Assembly (NCBI RefSeq): GCF_000238095.2
Contig: NZ_JH815225.1
Span: forward strand, 979,140 to 1,043,139
Length of the DNA: 64,000 nt
Direction: 5' to 3'
Source: Peptoanaerobacter stomatis
Lineage (GTDB): Bacteria; Bacillota; Clostridia; Peptostreptococcales; Filifactoraceae
Position 1 is the first letter of the stretch. Every line of letters begins with the position of its first letter. The position numbers were made by a program, and so were the translations under genes. Under the pieces are notes generated by a model, which saw only the letters and a list, made by a program, of their open reading frames with translations, searched no databases and was not told where the DNA came from. Below, piece by piece: positions 8,985 through 18,254 of the stretch.

Positions 8985-9606
8985 AAAAATAATCCTCCAG
9001 TTGCAAACATATAGCATGATATATAGGAAGATGTAGCTCTTGAATTTTATATGTTTCTGTCTCAGGAACTTTTATAGTTATGTCAAAATAGTCTTTCATT
9101 TTTCCCCCAGTCTTTCCTGTAAGAGCAATAGTTTTAGCACCTTTTGCCTTTGCAACTGTAACTGCCTTTAAAATATTTTTTGAATTCCCTGATGTACTTA
9201 TGCCAAAAAAAATATCATTATTTCTTATATATCCAAATAGCATTTGAGCATATATATACGTATAATCTACATCATTAGCATACGCCGTATGAAGTGCGTT
9301 ATGTGTATTCAAATTAATAGCTGCAAGTCCTCTCTGTAACACATCATATAACTCTTCGCCAATAACATTATCCACATGACACAATTTATCCTTAAAATCA
9401 TTTGTCATTTTTCTTTTTTTTATGAAACCTTTCATTAATTCTCCAACAATGTGGTCTGCATCAGCTGCACTACCTCCATTTCCTGCAATATATAAAATAC
9501 CATTATTATCATACATATCTATCATAAGTTTAATAGCATTTTCGATGGATTCCTTACACACCAAAAGTACAGGATATCTATTTATTAACTCATTAACATA
9601 CTTCAT
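8974..9606 (-). CDS. gmhA: Sedoheptulose-7-phosphate isomerase GmhA
   Basis: Converts sedoheptulose 7-phosphate to D-glycero-D-manno-heptose 7-phosphate, the entry to activated heptoses. The 210-residue SIS-fold protein has GNGGSAADADHIVGELMKG (phosphate loop and catalytic Glu), the second phosphate site GISTSGNSKN, and the C-terminal QELHLPIYHAICLQLED with the catalytic His. AGGAG lies upstream of the ATG. In a Gram-positive context this is the first enzyme of the GDP-heptose route completed by HddA, GmhB and HddC in this locus. Confidence 0.94.
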   Translation of the reverse strand: MKYVNELINRYPVLLVCKESIENAIKLMIDMYDNNGILYIAGNGGSAADADHIVGELMKGFIKKRKMTNDFKDKLCHVDNVIGEELYDVLQRGLAAINLNTHNALHTAYANDVDYTYIYAQMLFGYIRNNDIFFGISTSGNSKNILKAVTVAKAKGAKTIALTGKTGGKMKDYFDITIKVPETETYKIQELHLPIYHAICLQLEDYFYEQ

Positions 9607-9615
9607 AATACTCTC

Positions 9616-11052
9616 CTAAAATCTAAAATAAATAAATGGATTAAAGTCCGTAGATGTTACAAAACATATTTCTACAACAAATAGTAATATTAGCAGCAAA
9701 TCATAAACGCATAAAACTCTATAAAAAACTTTCTCATCATAACTTTTTATAGAATTTATAAAGTTTATAAAGGACTTATATCTCGGTTTTAAAAAGAATA
9801 TAGCCAATAGCAGAAATAGTATATTACTAAATTTAGCTTCAGAAAATACAAATCTATAATTTGTAAAATTAAAATTAAATAAATTTATTATTATATGAAA
9901 AGCTTTATTAATAGTATCTGCTCTAAAAAATATCCAACCAATCATAACAACAACAAGAGTATATATTCTTGCTATAAATCTCCTATTTTCAAAAAAATCA
10001 TCTATTTTAGTTTTTTTCTCAATAAGCAAAAACATTCCATGATACAAGCCCCAAAACACAAATGTCCAGCTCGCACCATGCCACAACCCTGTAACAAAAA
10101 ATACAATTAATAAATTTCTGTATGTTTTTAAAGCTCCTTTTCTATTTCCTCCAAGTGGTATATATAAATAATCTCTAAACCATGTTGATAAGGATATATG
10201 CCACCTTCTCCAAAACTCCTTTATATTTTTAGAAATGTAAGGATAATTAAAGTTTTCCAAAAACTCAAAACCAAAAACTTTTCCTAATCCTATTGCCATA
10301 TCTGAATATGCCGAAAAATCATAATATATTTGTAAAGAATAAGTTATTCCCATTAACCATGCCATTGGTGTACTGATATTATCTAAGTTATTAAAATAAT
10401 TATCCGCCATTTTTCCCATAGTATCCGCCAAAATAACTTTTTTCCCCAACCCTATTATAAATCTCTCTATACCTAATCTTATCGAATGAATATCTATATT
10501 TCTTGAATTCATCATATTTTCAATATCAATATATCGAACTATCGGACCTGCAATAAGTTGTGGAAAAAGAGCAATATAGAGCGCTAATTTAATAATATTT
10601 TTTTGTACATTAACTTCATTTCTATACACATCAATTATATATGATAATATTTGAAACGTGAAAAAAGATATCCCAACAGGAAGAACTATTTTTGTTACCT
10701 CTAATTGCTTTAAATTTACAATAGAAAATATTATATTTAAATTGTCCACAAAGAAGTTAAAATACTTATAAAAAAATAAAACCCCTATATTAAACATTAT
10801 TGCTATAATCAAATAAAATTTTCTCAATCCTTTATATTTTAATGCAGGTCTACTATCAATCATTATTGCAATAAAATAATTAAAAACTATGGAACTTAAT
10901 AAAATTATTGTATACTTTAATCCACCCCAAGAATAAAATACAAGTGATGCCAACAACAAAATAAAATTTTTAAATTTATTTGGAGACAGAAAATATAAAA
11001 AAAATGTTATAGGCAAAAATATAAAAATAAATGTAGTAGATGCAAATACCAT
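9616..11052 (-). CDS. MBOAT O-acyltransferase (AlgI/DltB type)
   Basis: A 478-residue polytopic membrane protein of the membrane-bound O-acyltransferase family. The hallmarks are SFFTFQILSYIIDVYR, the FWRRWHISLSTWFRDYLYIPLGG block, and LWHGASWTFVFWGLYHG with the invariant active-site His. Members transfer acyl groups, usually acetyl, across the membrane to an extracellular polysaccharide with the help of an SGNH-type partner, here the gene immediately upstream. ATG 11052 has AAAGGAG five bases upstream; the longer start at 11070 has none. The stop of the partner gene lies inside this ribosome site, so the two are tightly coupled. Confidence 0.93.
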   Translation of the reverse strand: MVFASTTFIFIFLPITFFLYFLSPNKFKNFILLLASLVFYSWGGLKYTIILLSSIVFNYFIAIMIDSRPALKYKGLRKFYLIIAIMFNIGVLFFYKYFNFFVDNLNIIFSIVNLKQLEVTKIVLPVGISFFTFQILSYIIDVYRNEVNVQKNIIKLALYIALFPQLIAGPIVRYIDIENMMNSRNIDIHSIRLGIERFIIGLGKKVILADTMGKMADNYFNNLDNISTPMAWLMGITYSLQIYYDFSAYSDMAIGLGKVFGFEFLENFNYPYISKNIKEFWRRWHISLSTWFRDYLYIPLGGNRKGALKTYRNLLIVFFVTGLWHGASWTFVFWGLYHGMFLLIEKKTKIDDFFENRRFIARIYTLVVVMIGWIFFRADTINKAFHIIINLFNFNFTNYRFVFSEAKFSNILFLLLAIFFLKPRYKSFINFINSIKSYDEKVFYRVLCVYDLLLILLFVVEICFVTSTDFNPFIYFRF

Positions 11053-11062
11053 TACTTCTCCT

Positions 11063-12706
11063 TTATTCAACTATTAATTTAAAAACAATAGGATAATCTT
11101 TGTTTACTTCTTCTAACCAAGATACTTTTTCTTGAACTATGGATAATAGAACTTCATACTCCCCTGCTTTTTCCGGAATATCAATATCATAATAAAAATC
11201 TACCGTTTCCCCTATATCTATAACATTCGGCAAATTTGACCATCTTCCTTCAATATATTGTCCATCTTTTTTTATATGATATGCCGCGCAGATTATATTT
11301 TTACCATTCGTTTTAATCAATCGCTTTGTATTATTAGTTAATTTAGCTTGAATACTTAGTTTTCCGGAATTATTTTTGACTTTCATTTGCTTATTTTTTA
11401 CATCTATTTTTATATTTGAATTTTCAGAATTTATTCTAAATTCATCTATACTGTTATCAATTTTTGCTATATTATTGTTTCTCTTAATTTCATTTAAAAC
11501 ATTCTTATCACTAAAGTCTCTTCTCATTATATCACATAGTTGCTGAACAAGTTGCTCATGTGTTGGTACCAAATCCGTAGATTGAACCTCAAAAAAGAAG
11601 TATTTATTATTATTTATTAAAGAAATTAAATACTCTTCTTCAATCTTATTATTTAATATCTCTAACAGCTCCTTTTTATCTGTAGATACATCAAATATCT
11701 CGCTTAAATACGTTATATATGTCAATTTACCGAACAAAGCCACATCTCTTTGAAAAATATAGCTAATCATATTTGAATATGACGTGCCGAATATTACCGC
11801 ATTATCCTTAACATACCCATTATCAATATCATAATCTATATCAAGTTTATAATAAAATTTATCTTTATTACCTTTGAAAATATTCAATAACAAATAAACA
11901 TCTATATCTTCTCCATAAAATACATCTTTAAGCTTTTCAACTTTTACATTCGGTTGTGGCAAAGCTATACCTGTTTTACTATATAAACTGTCAAATACAT
12001 CTTTTACAGCATAGACGGCCGCCAAAAACGTCCAATGAGTTCCTGTATTCGGATATAGAATAATATCTTGTTTATCATTTTTTATTTTTGTCATGGTTTC
12101 AGTTGTATCATAAAAAAAGACTCCATATTTTTCTAAGGACTCTTTAAGCAATTTATGAGCTGAAATCTCACTATGATCGGCATCCTCCATAAGTTTTCTA
12201 TGAAGAGGTATATCTTCATACATTACCTCAGGTTTATTCGGTGTGATTATGAAAAAAAATACCTTTCCCATATCAAAAAATCTATCTTGAATATATTTTA
12301 GATTTTTAGCATAATTATCATAATAATCGAACCCATATTCTACATTTGACGGGTTCAACACTCTCTCAATTTGTCCAATCTCATATATACTAGAATTTTT
12401 TCCAATCACTAAGTTTTTATTTCCTGATTCTGCCATAATACTATAAAAAATTTGATTATATAATCTGACAAACTTATCCCTAAAAGGAAAGTTTAAATTA
12501 AACCAACTATTATAACTGCTTTGGAACTCTCCTGACATTATATTCCTATAATTAACAACAGGTTTTTCATTCTGATTCTCAATTACTCCTGCTAAGCTAC
12601 CGTTTTTATGATTTCCAATAATAAATACAGAAAATACGAACATAGTTATCATAAAAAAAGAAATCGGAAGAATATAATAATATCGTTTTGATTTTTCATT
12701 AATCAT
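11063..12706 (-). CDS. AlgX/AlgJ-like SGNH-type acetylation protein with C-terminal sugar-binding-like domain
   Basis: About 547 residues: one N-terminal membrane helix (about 10-31) and an extracytoplasmic AlgJ/AlgX/DltD-like domain. It has NTGTHWTFLAA, the His motif of the family, and VIFGTSYSN, where the Ser is the candidate nucleophile. From about residue 445 a strand-rich domain follows: AAYHIKKDGQYIEGRW, NLP, then PEKAGEYEVLLSIVQEKVSW. This resembles a beta-sandwich domain often fused to glycan enzymes. It should hand acyl groups delivered by the MBOAT partner to the glycan. Its ATG overlaps the gmhB stop (ATGA). Confidence 0.82.
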   Translation of the reverse strand: MINEKSKRYYYILPISFFMITMFVFSVFIIGNHKNGSLAGVIENQNEKPVVNYRNIMSGEFQSSYNSWFNLNFPFRDKFVRLYNQIFYSIMAESGNKNLVIGKNSSIYEIGQIERVLNPSNVEYGFDYYDNYAKNLKYIQDRFFDMGKVFFFIITPNKPEVMYEDIPLHRKLMEDADHSEISAHKLLKESLEKYGVFFYDTTETMTKIKNDKQDIILYPNTGTHWTFLAAVYAVKDVFDSLYSKTGIALPQPNVKVEKLKDVFYGEDIDVYLLLNIFKGNKDKFYYKLDIDYDIDNGYVKDNAVIFGTSYSNMISYIFQRDVALFGKLTYITYLSEIFDVSTDKKELLEILNNKIEEEYLISLINNNKYFFFEVQSTDLVPTHEQLVQQLCDIMRRDFSDKNVLNEIKRNNNIAKIDNSIDEFRINSENSNIKIDVKNKQMKVKNNSGKLSIQAKLTNNTKRLIKTNGKNIICAAYHIKKDGQYIEGRWSNLPNVIDIGETVDFYYDIDIPEKAGEYEVLLSIVQEKVSWLEEVNKDYPIVFKLIVE

Positions 12707-13233
12707 AATAATGCCCTTTCATATTCTTTTAAGTTCGAATATTTTTTCGTATAGTCACACATACAAATTTCTTCACTTATAAGTATTCTTGTAGCAATTT
12801 TACTTCTTTTGGCAGCAATAATATCACTTTCTTTATCTCCTATCATAATAGATTCTTCAGGGGATATATTATACTTATTCATTGCTTTTATAAGCATTCC
12901 AGGGTTAGGCTTTCTATCAAACGAGTCTTTTCTATATATGCCTATTCCATCTTTATGATATGGACAATAAAAAATATCTTTTATTTCCACTTTTCTAATT
13001 TTAAATTCATTCATCATCCATTTAGACAGATTAATAAAATCTTCCTCTGAGTAAAATCCCCTTGCTATTCCTGATTGATTTGTTACAACTATGATAATAT
13101 ATCCTTTGTTATAAAAATAACGTGATATATTAAATATTTCTTCTTTAAATCTAAATTCTTCAATATTATGAGTATATCCATTTTCATCATAATTTATGAT
13201 GCCATCTCTATCTAAAAATAATGCTTTATTCAA
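12703..13233 (-). CDS. gmhB: Heptose-1,7-bisphosphate phosphatase GmhB (HAD family)
   Basis: Removes the 7-phosphate from D-glycero-D-manno-heptose 1,7-bisphosphate. The 176-residue HAD protein has FLDRDGIIN (Asp 8 and 10), VTNQSGIARG, the substrate loop RKPNPGM and the metal motif GDKESD. The family's zinc loop normally reads C-x-H...C-x-C; here Cys90 and His93 are present but the second pair is Ser-Phe-Asp (104-106), so zinc binding is probably lost. The start lies just inside the hddC region (4-base overlap with the hddC stop), and the gene overlaps the acetylation gene by ATGA. Confidence 0.9.
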   Translation of the reverse strand: MNKALFLDRDGIINYDENGYTHNIEEFRFKEEIFNISRYFYNKGYIIIVVTNQSGIARGFYSEEDFINLSKWMMNEFKIRKVEIKDIFYCPYHKDGIGIYRKDSFDRKPNPGMLIKAMNKYNISPEESIMIGDKESDIIAAKRSKIATRILISEEICMCDYTKKYSNLKEYERALL

Positions 13234-13919
13234 AATATATTCACCAATTCTCTTTGAGCTTTATAATAATCTTCTTTTATTCCAATATCTATGAAATATT
13301 CTTCAAAAATAAAAATACCCATATTTTTTTCGCACACATATTTTTCAAAAAAATCTTTTTCTAAAGAAAACTTCTTGTCTTGTATATTATCAAATATATC
13401 TCTATTTAATACATATATTCCGGCATTTATTACACTTTCTCTATAATATTTTTTTTCTTCAAAAGATACTATCTTATCATTTTCAAATAATATGCTTCCA
13501 TATCTATCTGAATTATACATTTTCTTTGCTGCTATTGTGACATCATTTCTTCTATTAATATGTTCTTCTATTAATTTCCTAAGGCTTATATCGAAAAATG
13601 TATCTCCGTTTATAACAAGATACATATCACTTTCATTTTCTTCAATTGCTTTTTTTATTGCTCCACCTGTTCCTAGCGGTATATCTTCGATACAATAATT
13701 TATATCTAAACCATTGTATCTGTTCCCAAAAAAGTTAATAATTTTATCCTTTTTATAACCTACGGAAATAACTATATCATTAATCCCGTTCTTTTTCAAT
13801 TGTCGAATTAAAATTTCCAAGAAAGGAACGTTATTGATTGGTGCCATAGGCTTTGGAATATCTGACACCACTTCTTGTAATCTCGTTCCCTTTCCCCCTG
13901 CCAAAATAATAGCTTTCAA
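13230..13919 (-). CDS. hddC: Heptose-1-phosphate guanylyltransferase (HddC-like), TTG start
   Basis: A sugar-phosphate nucleotidyltransferase of 229 residues. The signature KAIILAGGKGTRL is at the N-terminus, followed by IPKPMAPINNVPFLE, LGTGGAIKKA and VINGDTFFD (metal-binding Asp). Among GmhA, GmhB and HddA the natural role is making GDP-D-glycero-alpha-D-manno-heptose. The longest frame starts at 13997, but the TTG at 13919 has a perfect AAGGAG seven bases upstream and gives the family N-terminus. The extension would also overlap hddA, so it is rejected. Specificity for GTP and heptose is inferred from context. Confidence 0.88.
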   Translation of the reverse strand: MKAIILAGGKGTRLQEVVSDIPKPMAPINNVPFLEILIRQLKKNGINDIVISVGYKKDKIINFFGNRYNGLDINYCIEDIPLGTGGAIKKAIEENESDMYLVINGDTFFDISLRKLIEEHINRRNDVTIAAKKMYNSDRYGSILFENDKIVSFEEKKYYRESVINAGIYVLNRDIFDNIQDKKFSLEKDFFEKYVCEKNMGIFIFEEYFIDIGIKEDYYKAQRELVNIF

Positions 13920-13938
13920 AAGTAATCTCCTTAAATAA

Positions 13939-14961
13939 CTATATTCTCCAACCCTTAGTACCATATTGAACAAATTGTGGTCTAAAAACCTGTCCATTAA
14001 ATCTTTTAAGCTGTGTAATTATATTAGGCACTTTTATTGGGTTACATATAAACATCATAAATCCCCCTCCTCCAGCACCTGAAACTTTTCCGGCATATGC
14101 ACCATTTTTTATGGCCATATCAAAAACTTCATCAATCACTTCATTAGAAATCCTATCCGATACCTTTTTCTTTTCTATCCAAGAATGTCCTAATACCTCT
14201 GCAAAATTTCTTATTTCACCTTTTAATAAAAATTCTTTCATTTTGATTGCATCAGATTTCAGTGAATGCATTGCTTCTACCGATTTTTTTTCATTAATTA
14301 TTTTATTTTTTTGATCATCTATAACATCCGCTGAATCTCTAACTATCCCTGTATTATAAATTACTAAAGAACTTTCAAATTCGTTTATTATCCAGTTTTT
14401 TATACGTAATGGATTCACAATAACAGAGTTATTTTTATTAAACTCTATAAAATTAAATCCTCCAAAGGTTGCAGAATATTGGTCTTGTTTTCCACCTGAC
14501 AATTTTAAATCTATTCTTTCTATTTCATATGCAAGATTTGCAATATCATATTCACCAAGTGGAAGATTAAGGTATTCAACGAAAGCTTTTATTATTGCAA
14601 CAACCATGGTAGAAGATGAACCAAGCCCAGAACCAGATGGAGCATCTGAATAAGTCGAAATTGAAAGCGCTATTCTTCTTCCACCATTATAATCATTAAT
14701 TATTCTTTCATAAACACCCTTATGCAAGTCCAATATTCCATTATACTCAAAATTTTCTTCTGTATTATAATATTGATTTTCATTTCTTTCTAAACCAAAA
14801 AAAGTGATTTTATTATCTACTCTTTCTTCTAATGTGCAGTACGCAAACATATTTATAGTCGCGTTCAGCACACTTCCACCATATACATCACTATATTCCG
14901 GAATATCTGTTCCACCACCCGCAAATCCAAGTCTTAAAGGTGCTTTTGATCTAACTAACAT
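13939..14961 (-). CDS. hddA: Heptose-7-phosphate kinase HddA (GHMP kinase)
   Basis: Phosphorylates D-glycero-D-manno-heptose 7-phosphate at C1. The 340-residue GHMP kinase has [20 protein letters not shown] at the N-terminus, the ATP loop [15 protein letters not shown] near residues 107-121, and the C-terminal [18 protein letters not shown] motif 3. These match the HddA group more closely than galactokinase or mevalonate kinase. AAGGAG lies seven bases before the ATG. hddC follows after 19 bases. Confidence 0.92.
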   Translation of the reverse strand: MLVRSKAPLRLGFAGGGTDIPEYSDVYGGSVLNATINMFAYCTLEERVDNKITFFGLERNENQYYNTEENFEYNGILDLHKGVYERIINDYNGGRRIALSISTYSDAPSGSGLGSSSTMVVAIIKAFVEYLNLPLGEYDIANLAYEIERIDLKLSGGKQDQYSATFGGFNFIEFNKNNSVIVNPLRIKNWIINEFESSLVIYNTGIVRDSADVIDDQKNKIINEKKSVEAMHSLKSDAIKMKEFLLKGEIRNFAEVLGHSWIEKKKVSDRISNEVIDEVFDMAIKNGAYAGKVSGAGGGGFMMFICNPIKVPNIITQLKRFNGQVFRPQFVQYGTKGWRI

Positions 14962-14982
14962 ACTATTTCTCCTTAAATAATC

Positions 14983-15996
14983 TTATCTAGTCAAAAAGTT
15001 GTGACCTTTTTTTATTTTTTCTCTCCAATAATTCAAAAGATCTTCCATAGTTTTTTCAAATGAAATCTCAGGCTCCCAACCTGTATGATTTTTAAATTTA
15101 GCTGTATCTGGAACTTGCAGATCAGCATCTATTGGTCTTAATCTCTCTTTATCTGTTTGAACTTCAATTTTTCCCTCATAAGTAGACATCTTTAATAGTG
15201 TATCTAACATATCTCTCACTGAACAAGTATATGAGCCCCCGATATTATAATATTCACCTGCAATAGGATTTATAGTAACCAACATATAGTATGCTCTTAC
15301 TGCATCACGTACATCTGCCCAAGTTCTTAATGAGTCTAGGTTTCCTGTCTTAACTATCGGAGGAATCAATCCTGCTTCTATCATTGCGATTTGCTTTGCA
15401 AATGTAGACTCTGCAAATACATCTCCTCTCCTTGGTCCTGTATGAGTGAACATTCTTGTTGTCATTGTTGTTATCCCATATGCTTGTGCATAATATCTTC
15501 CGACCAAATCTGTGCCTACTTTAGATATAGCATACGGAGATGCGGGATGAAAAGTACATTCTTCATTAATTGGCAATTTTTCTCTACTAACTCTTCCAAA
15601 AACTTCTGATGATGCACACACATGTACAACAGGCTTTAATCCAAGCAATTTTACACTTTCTAAAAGTCTTGCCGTTCCTAAAATATTAGTATTCATAGTA
15701 TCTATTGGTGAATCAAAACTTGTTTTAGGATAACTTTGTGCTGCAAGGTGAAATATATAATCCGGATTTACCTTCTTCAATATTGTAATTATAGAAGCCA
15801 TATCATTCAAATCAGCGTATTCTATAAATACTCTATCTTTTTCATTTACTCTTTTTAATAAATGTTCTATGTTGTCAAACGGACTCCTCCATCTGCTAAA
15901 ACCATATATATCCCAATCTGTATTTTCTAATAAAAAATCACATAGATGCGAACCAACCATACCTGTAATTCCTGTTATTAATGCTCTTTTTTTCAT
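14983..15996 (-). CDS. GDP-mannose/GDP-heptose 4,6-dehydratase (GMD/DmhA-like)
   Basis: An extended SDR of about 337 residues: ITGITGMVGSHL NAD loop, CASSEVFG active-site segment, YAISKVGTD catalytic Tyr/Lys, and TRMFTHTGPRRGD, typical of GDP-mannose 4,6-dehydratases. Because it sits directly upstream of hddA, hddC and gmhB and no GDP-mannose genes are present, GDP-manno-heptose is the more likely substrate. That is as in Campylobacter DmhA, giving a 6-deoxy-4-keto-heptose. ATG 15996 has GGAGG eight bases upstream; the TTG at 16011 overlaps that site and is rejected. Substrate choice is inference. Confidence 0.88.
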   Translation of the reverse strand: MKKRALITGITGMVGSHLCDFLLENTDWDIYGFSRWRSPFDNIEHLLKRVNEKDRVFIEYADLNDMASIITILKKVNPDYIFHLAAQSYPKTSFDSPIDTMNTNILGTARLLESVKLLGLKPVVHVCASSEVFGRVSREKLPINEECTFHPASPYAISKVGTDLVGRYYAQAYGITTMTTRMFTHTGPRRGDVFAESTFAKQIAMIEAGLIPPIVKTGNLDSLRTWADVRDAVRAYYMLVTINPIAGEYYNIGGSYTCSVRDMLDTLLKMSTYEGKIEVQTDKERLRPIDADLQVPDTAKFKNHTGWEPEISFEKTMEDLLNYWREKIKKGHNFLTR

Positions 15997-16039
15997 ATTA
16001 CTTACCTCCAAAAAAATAATAGTGACTTACAAAATCAAA

Positions 16040-16879
16040 TTAAAAAAATTCTTTAATCATAGCATTTTTTATTTTTGTAGATGTTCTACCCAACAATTTT
16101 TCAAAATATATGGATTTTACATTTATAGTTTTCGGTCTGTTAAGTAAAAAACTCTCGCTTGGTTTTGAAACATTATACTTTAAATTTCTATCAACAACTT
16201 CTGTATATATTTCCACCAAATTTTTTCTTGACAACAAATCTGAACCACATATATTAAAAAGATAGTTATCCCATCTGTCAAAAGTTTTTATTAGATTAAT
16301 TATACCACAAATAACATCATCTATATATACAACATTCCTGTAAAGTGAATCATATACGTCTGCTGTTATATTATTTTTTGAACACTTTAACAAATATTGC
16401 ATAAATTTATCATCTTTTGAAAATACATATGATAATCTAAAAACTTTAAAATTAATATATTTCTTAAACATCTCTTCAATCTCATATTTCATTCTACCAT
16501 AATTACCGAAAGGATTAGAAGCAGAATTTTCATCAAATATACAAGAATAATCACCATATGCAACATCAGATGAAAAAAATAAAACTCTACATCCTTTATC
16601 TAAAAGTTTCTTTATTATATTTTTAGTCCCTATAACATTTATATTATAAGCATATTCATAATTTTTATTACATTCATCAGGTGAAGAAATCGCAGCCAAA
16701 AAAATAACATAATCTCCAATTTTAAAATTATCATAATTAAATTCATCATATTTTTCAATATCAAATACAACATCACTATATTTTTTATATCTTGAATATG
16801 TTAAAACTTCTTTTCTGTCTAAATGTTCTAAAAATCTTTTAGCTATATATCCATTACTTCCCAAAACATGTATCTTCAT
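16040..16879 (-). CDS. NAD-dependent epimerase/reductase (extended SDR)
   Basis: About 279 residues. It begins MKIHVLGSNGYIAKRF (SDR nucleotide loop), then FLAAISSPDE, FFSSDVAYGDY and NYGRMKYEIEE with the catalytic Tyr-x3-Lys. It is divergent, and its sugar cannot be read. Its place beside the GDP-sugar 4,6-dehydratase suggests it reduces or epimerises the 4-keto product, completing a GDP-deoxy-sugar. ATG 16879 is preferred from the fold; the ribosome site is weak (AAAGAG) and the start overlaps the preceding gene by 26 bases, so translation is probably coupled. Upstream in-frame starts at 16894 and 16930 cannot be excluded. Confidence 0.8.
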   Translation of the reverse strand: MKIHVLGSNGYIAKRFLEHLDRKEVLTYSRYKKYSDVVFDIEKYDEFNYDNFKIGDYVIFLAAISSPDECNKNYEYAYNINVIGTKNIIKKLLDKGCRVLFFSSDVAYGDYSCIFDENSASNPFGNYGRMKYEIEEMFKKYINFKVFRLSYVFSKDDKFMQYLLKCSKNNITADVYDSLYRNVVYIDDVICGIINLIKTFDRWDNYLFNICGSDLLSRKNLVEIYTEVVDRNLKYNVSKPSESFLLNRPKTINVKSIYFEKLLGRTSTKIKNAMIKEFF

Positions 16880-18245
16880 AATTTTCTCTTTCATCAAATA
16901 TTTTTTCAAATGTTTCGTAGTTACAATCAAATATATTCTCTAACACATTACCTGGTACATCATAATTAGCAGTAAAGTTAAATATTGAAGTCTTAAAGTA
17001 TCGATAATATTCATTATCCAAAACATTTTTATATTTAATTGTATCTTCTACAAAATCACAAAAATCATTTGCAGTATCTTCAATACTCAAATATTTTTGT
17101 GCATATTCATAAGAGAGTTTCTTCATATTTTCTACTAAATTTTTATCTGATATTAATTTTGTTATAGCATTCTCCAACTCATCTATTTCCGTAGATTTAT
17201 ATGAAATCTTTATAACCATTTCATCACTAAATTCTTTAAATGTTCCTATATTAGTAACTATGGATGGTTTTCCCATACTTAATGCTCTCATCAATACCCC
17301 GGATGTTTCTCCCATTGTTGGATATCTCAAAGAAATACAAAAATCTGACGCTATAAGATAATCTTTAAAAGTGTCTATATCTGTAAAACCTGTAAATTTA
17401 ACTCTTTTAGTCAATTTCTTCTTATCCACCATAGTTTTTAAATCTTTACAAGCATCATGAACTTCTCCTACAAATATTAATTTTGCTTTTTTCCCTGAAT
17501 CTATCACTCTTGAAAACGCTTCTATTATAGAATATGGTCTTTTTGACGGAGTAACAAATCCAAAAACACAAAACAAATATTCATCAGAGTCTATTTCAAT
17601 ACCATATTTTTTTCTTACCATATTTTTTTCATTTTCAGTCACCAACTTAGGTTCTCCACCACAATGTAAATATATTCGCTTTATAGGCACTCCTAAATTA
17701 TAACTCTCCAAATTTTGTTTTGAAAATTCTGAAAAAGTAATTAATGATATTGATTTTGATAATATTCTTTTATTCATAGGATAATTGACAGCATCTGTTT
17801 CCCATAATCCCATTTCTCCATTACAAGCCCTTTTATAAGCAATATTTTTAGCTTCTTCTCCATGATTGAATAGTACTTCATCAAAATATTTCACGTCACT
17901 TTTATAATTATTATAAAATATATGAGCAATTAAATGATGTATAGCATAATCGTGTAAAACTACAATTCCTGGGTATCTTATTAGATACTCGTATATTTTT
18001 TCATGATAATTATTATTTCCCATCTGATAAATGACTACATCGTAAGATTCTCTTAATTTAACAAAGTCTTCAAATATATATATATAATGATTTTTTTTTG
18101 TTACTTCTTCTGATGCTTCATAATCAGAATCAATAAATAAATCCACTTGAAATCTATTTTTTATATATGGCAACATTTCTTCCGCATAATCTGCAATTCC
18201 AGATTTTAAAGGATGTAACGGTGTAAAAAAAGCGACTTTTTTCAT
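16854..18245 (-). CDS. GT4-family glycosyltransferase
   Basis: A 463-residue GT-B enzyme. The N-terminal domain starts VAFFTPLHPLKSGIADYAEE, typical of GT4 enzymes, and includes VVLHDYAIHH. The C-terminal domain has FCVFGFVTPSKRP, LIFVGEVHDA and ISLRYPTMGETSGVLMRALSMGKP, equivalent to the E-x7-E nucleotide-sugar site. A tail of about 60 residues follows the fold. AGGAG precedes the ATG by six bases. It probably adds a sugar to the lipid-linked glycan at the inner membrane face; donor unknown. Confidence 0.87.
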   Translation of the reverse strand: MKKVAFFTPLHPLKSGIADYAEEMLPYIKNRFQVDLFIDSDYEASEEVTKKNHYIYIFEDFVKLRESYDVVIYQMGNNNYHEKIYEYLIRYPGIVVLHDYAIHHLIAHIFYNNYKSDVKYFDEVLFNHGEEAKNIAYKRACNGEMGLWETDAVNYPMNKRILSKSISLITFSEFSKQNLESYNLGVPIKRIYLHCGGEPKLVTENEKNMVRKKYGIEIDSDEYLFCVFGFVTPSKRPYSIIEAFSRVIDSGKKAKLIFVGEVHDACKDLKTMVDKKKLTKRVKFTGFTDIDTFKDYLIASDFCISLRYPTMGETSGVLMRALSMGKPSIVTNIGTFKEFSDEMVIKISYKSTEIDELENAITKLISDKNLVENMKKLSYEYAQKYLSIEDTANDFCDFVEDTIKYKNVLDNEYYRYFKTSIFNFTANYDVPGNVLENIFDCNYETFEKIFDERENYEDTCFGK

Positions 18246-18254
18246 CGAGTTCTC

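Noticed and set aside
13920-13997. Longer start for hddC
   Set aside because: The extension has no ribosome site of its own and overlaps the end of hddA; TTG 13919 has a perfectly placed AAGGAG.
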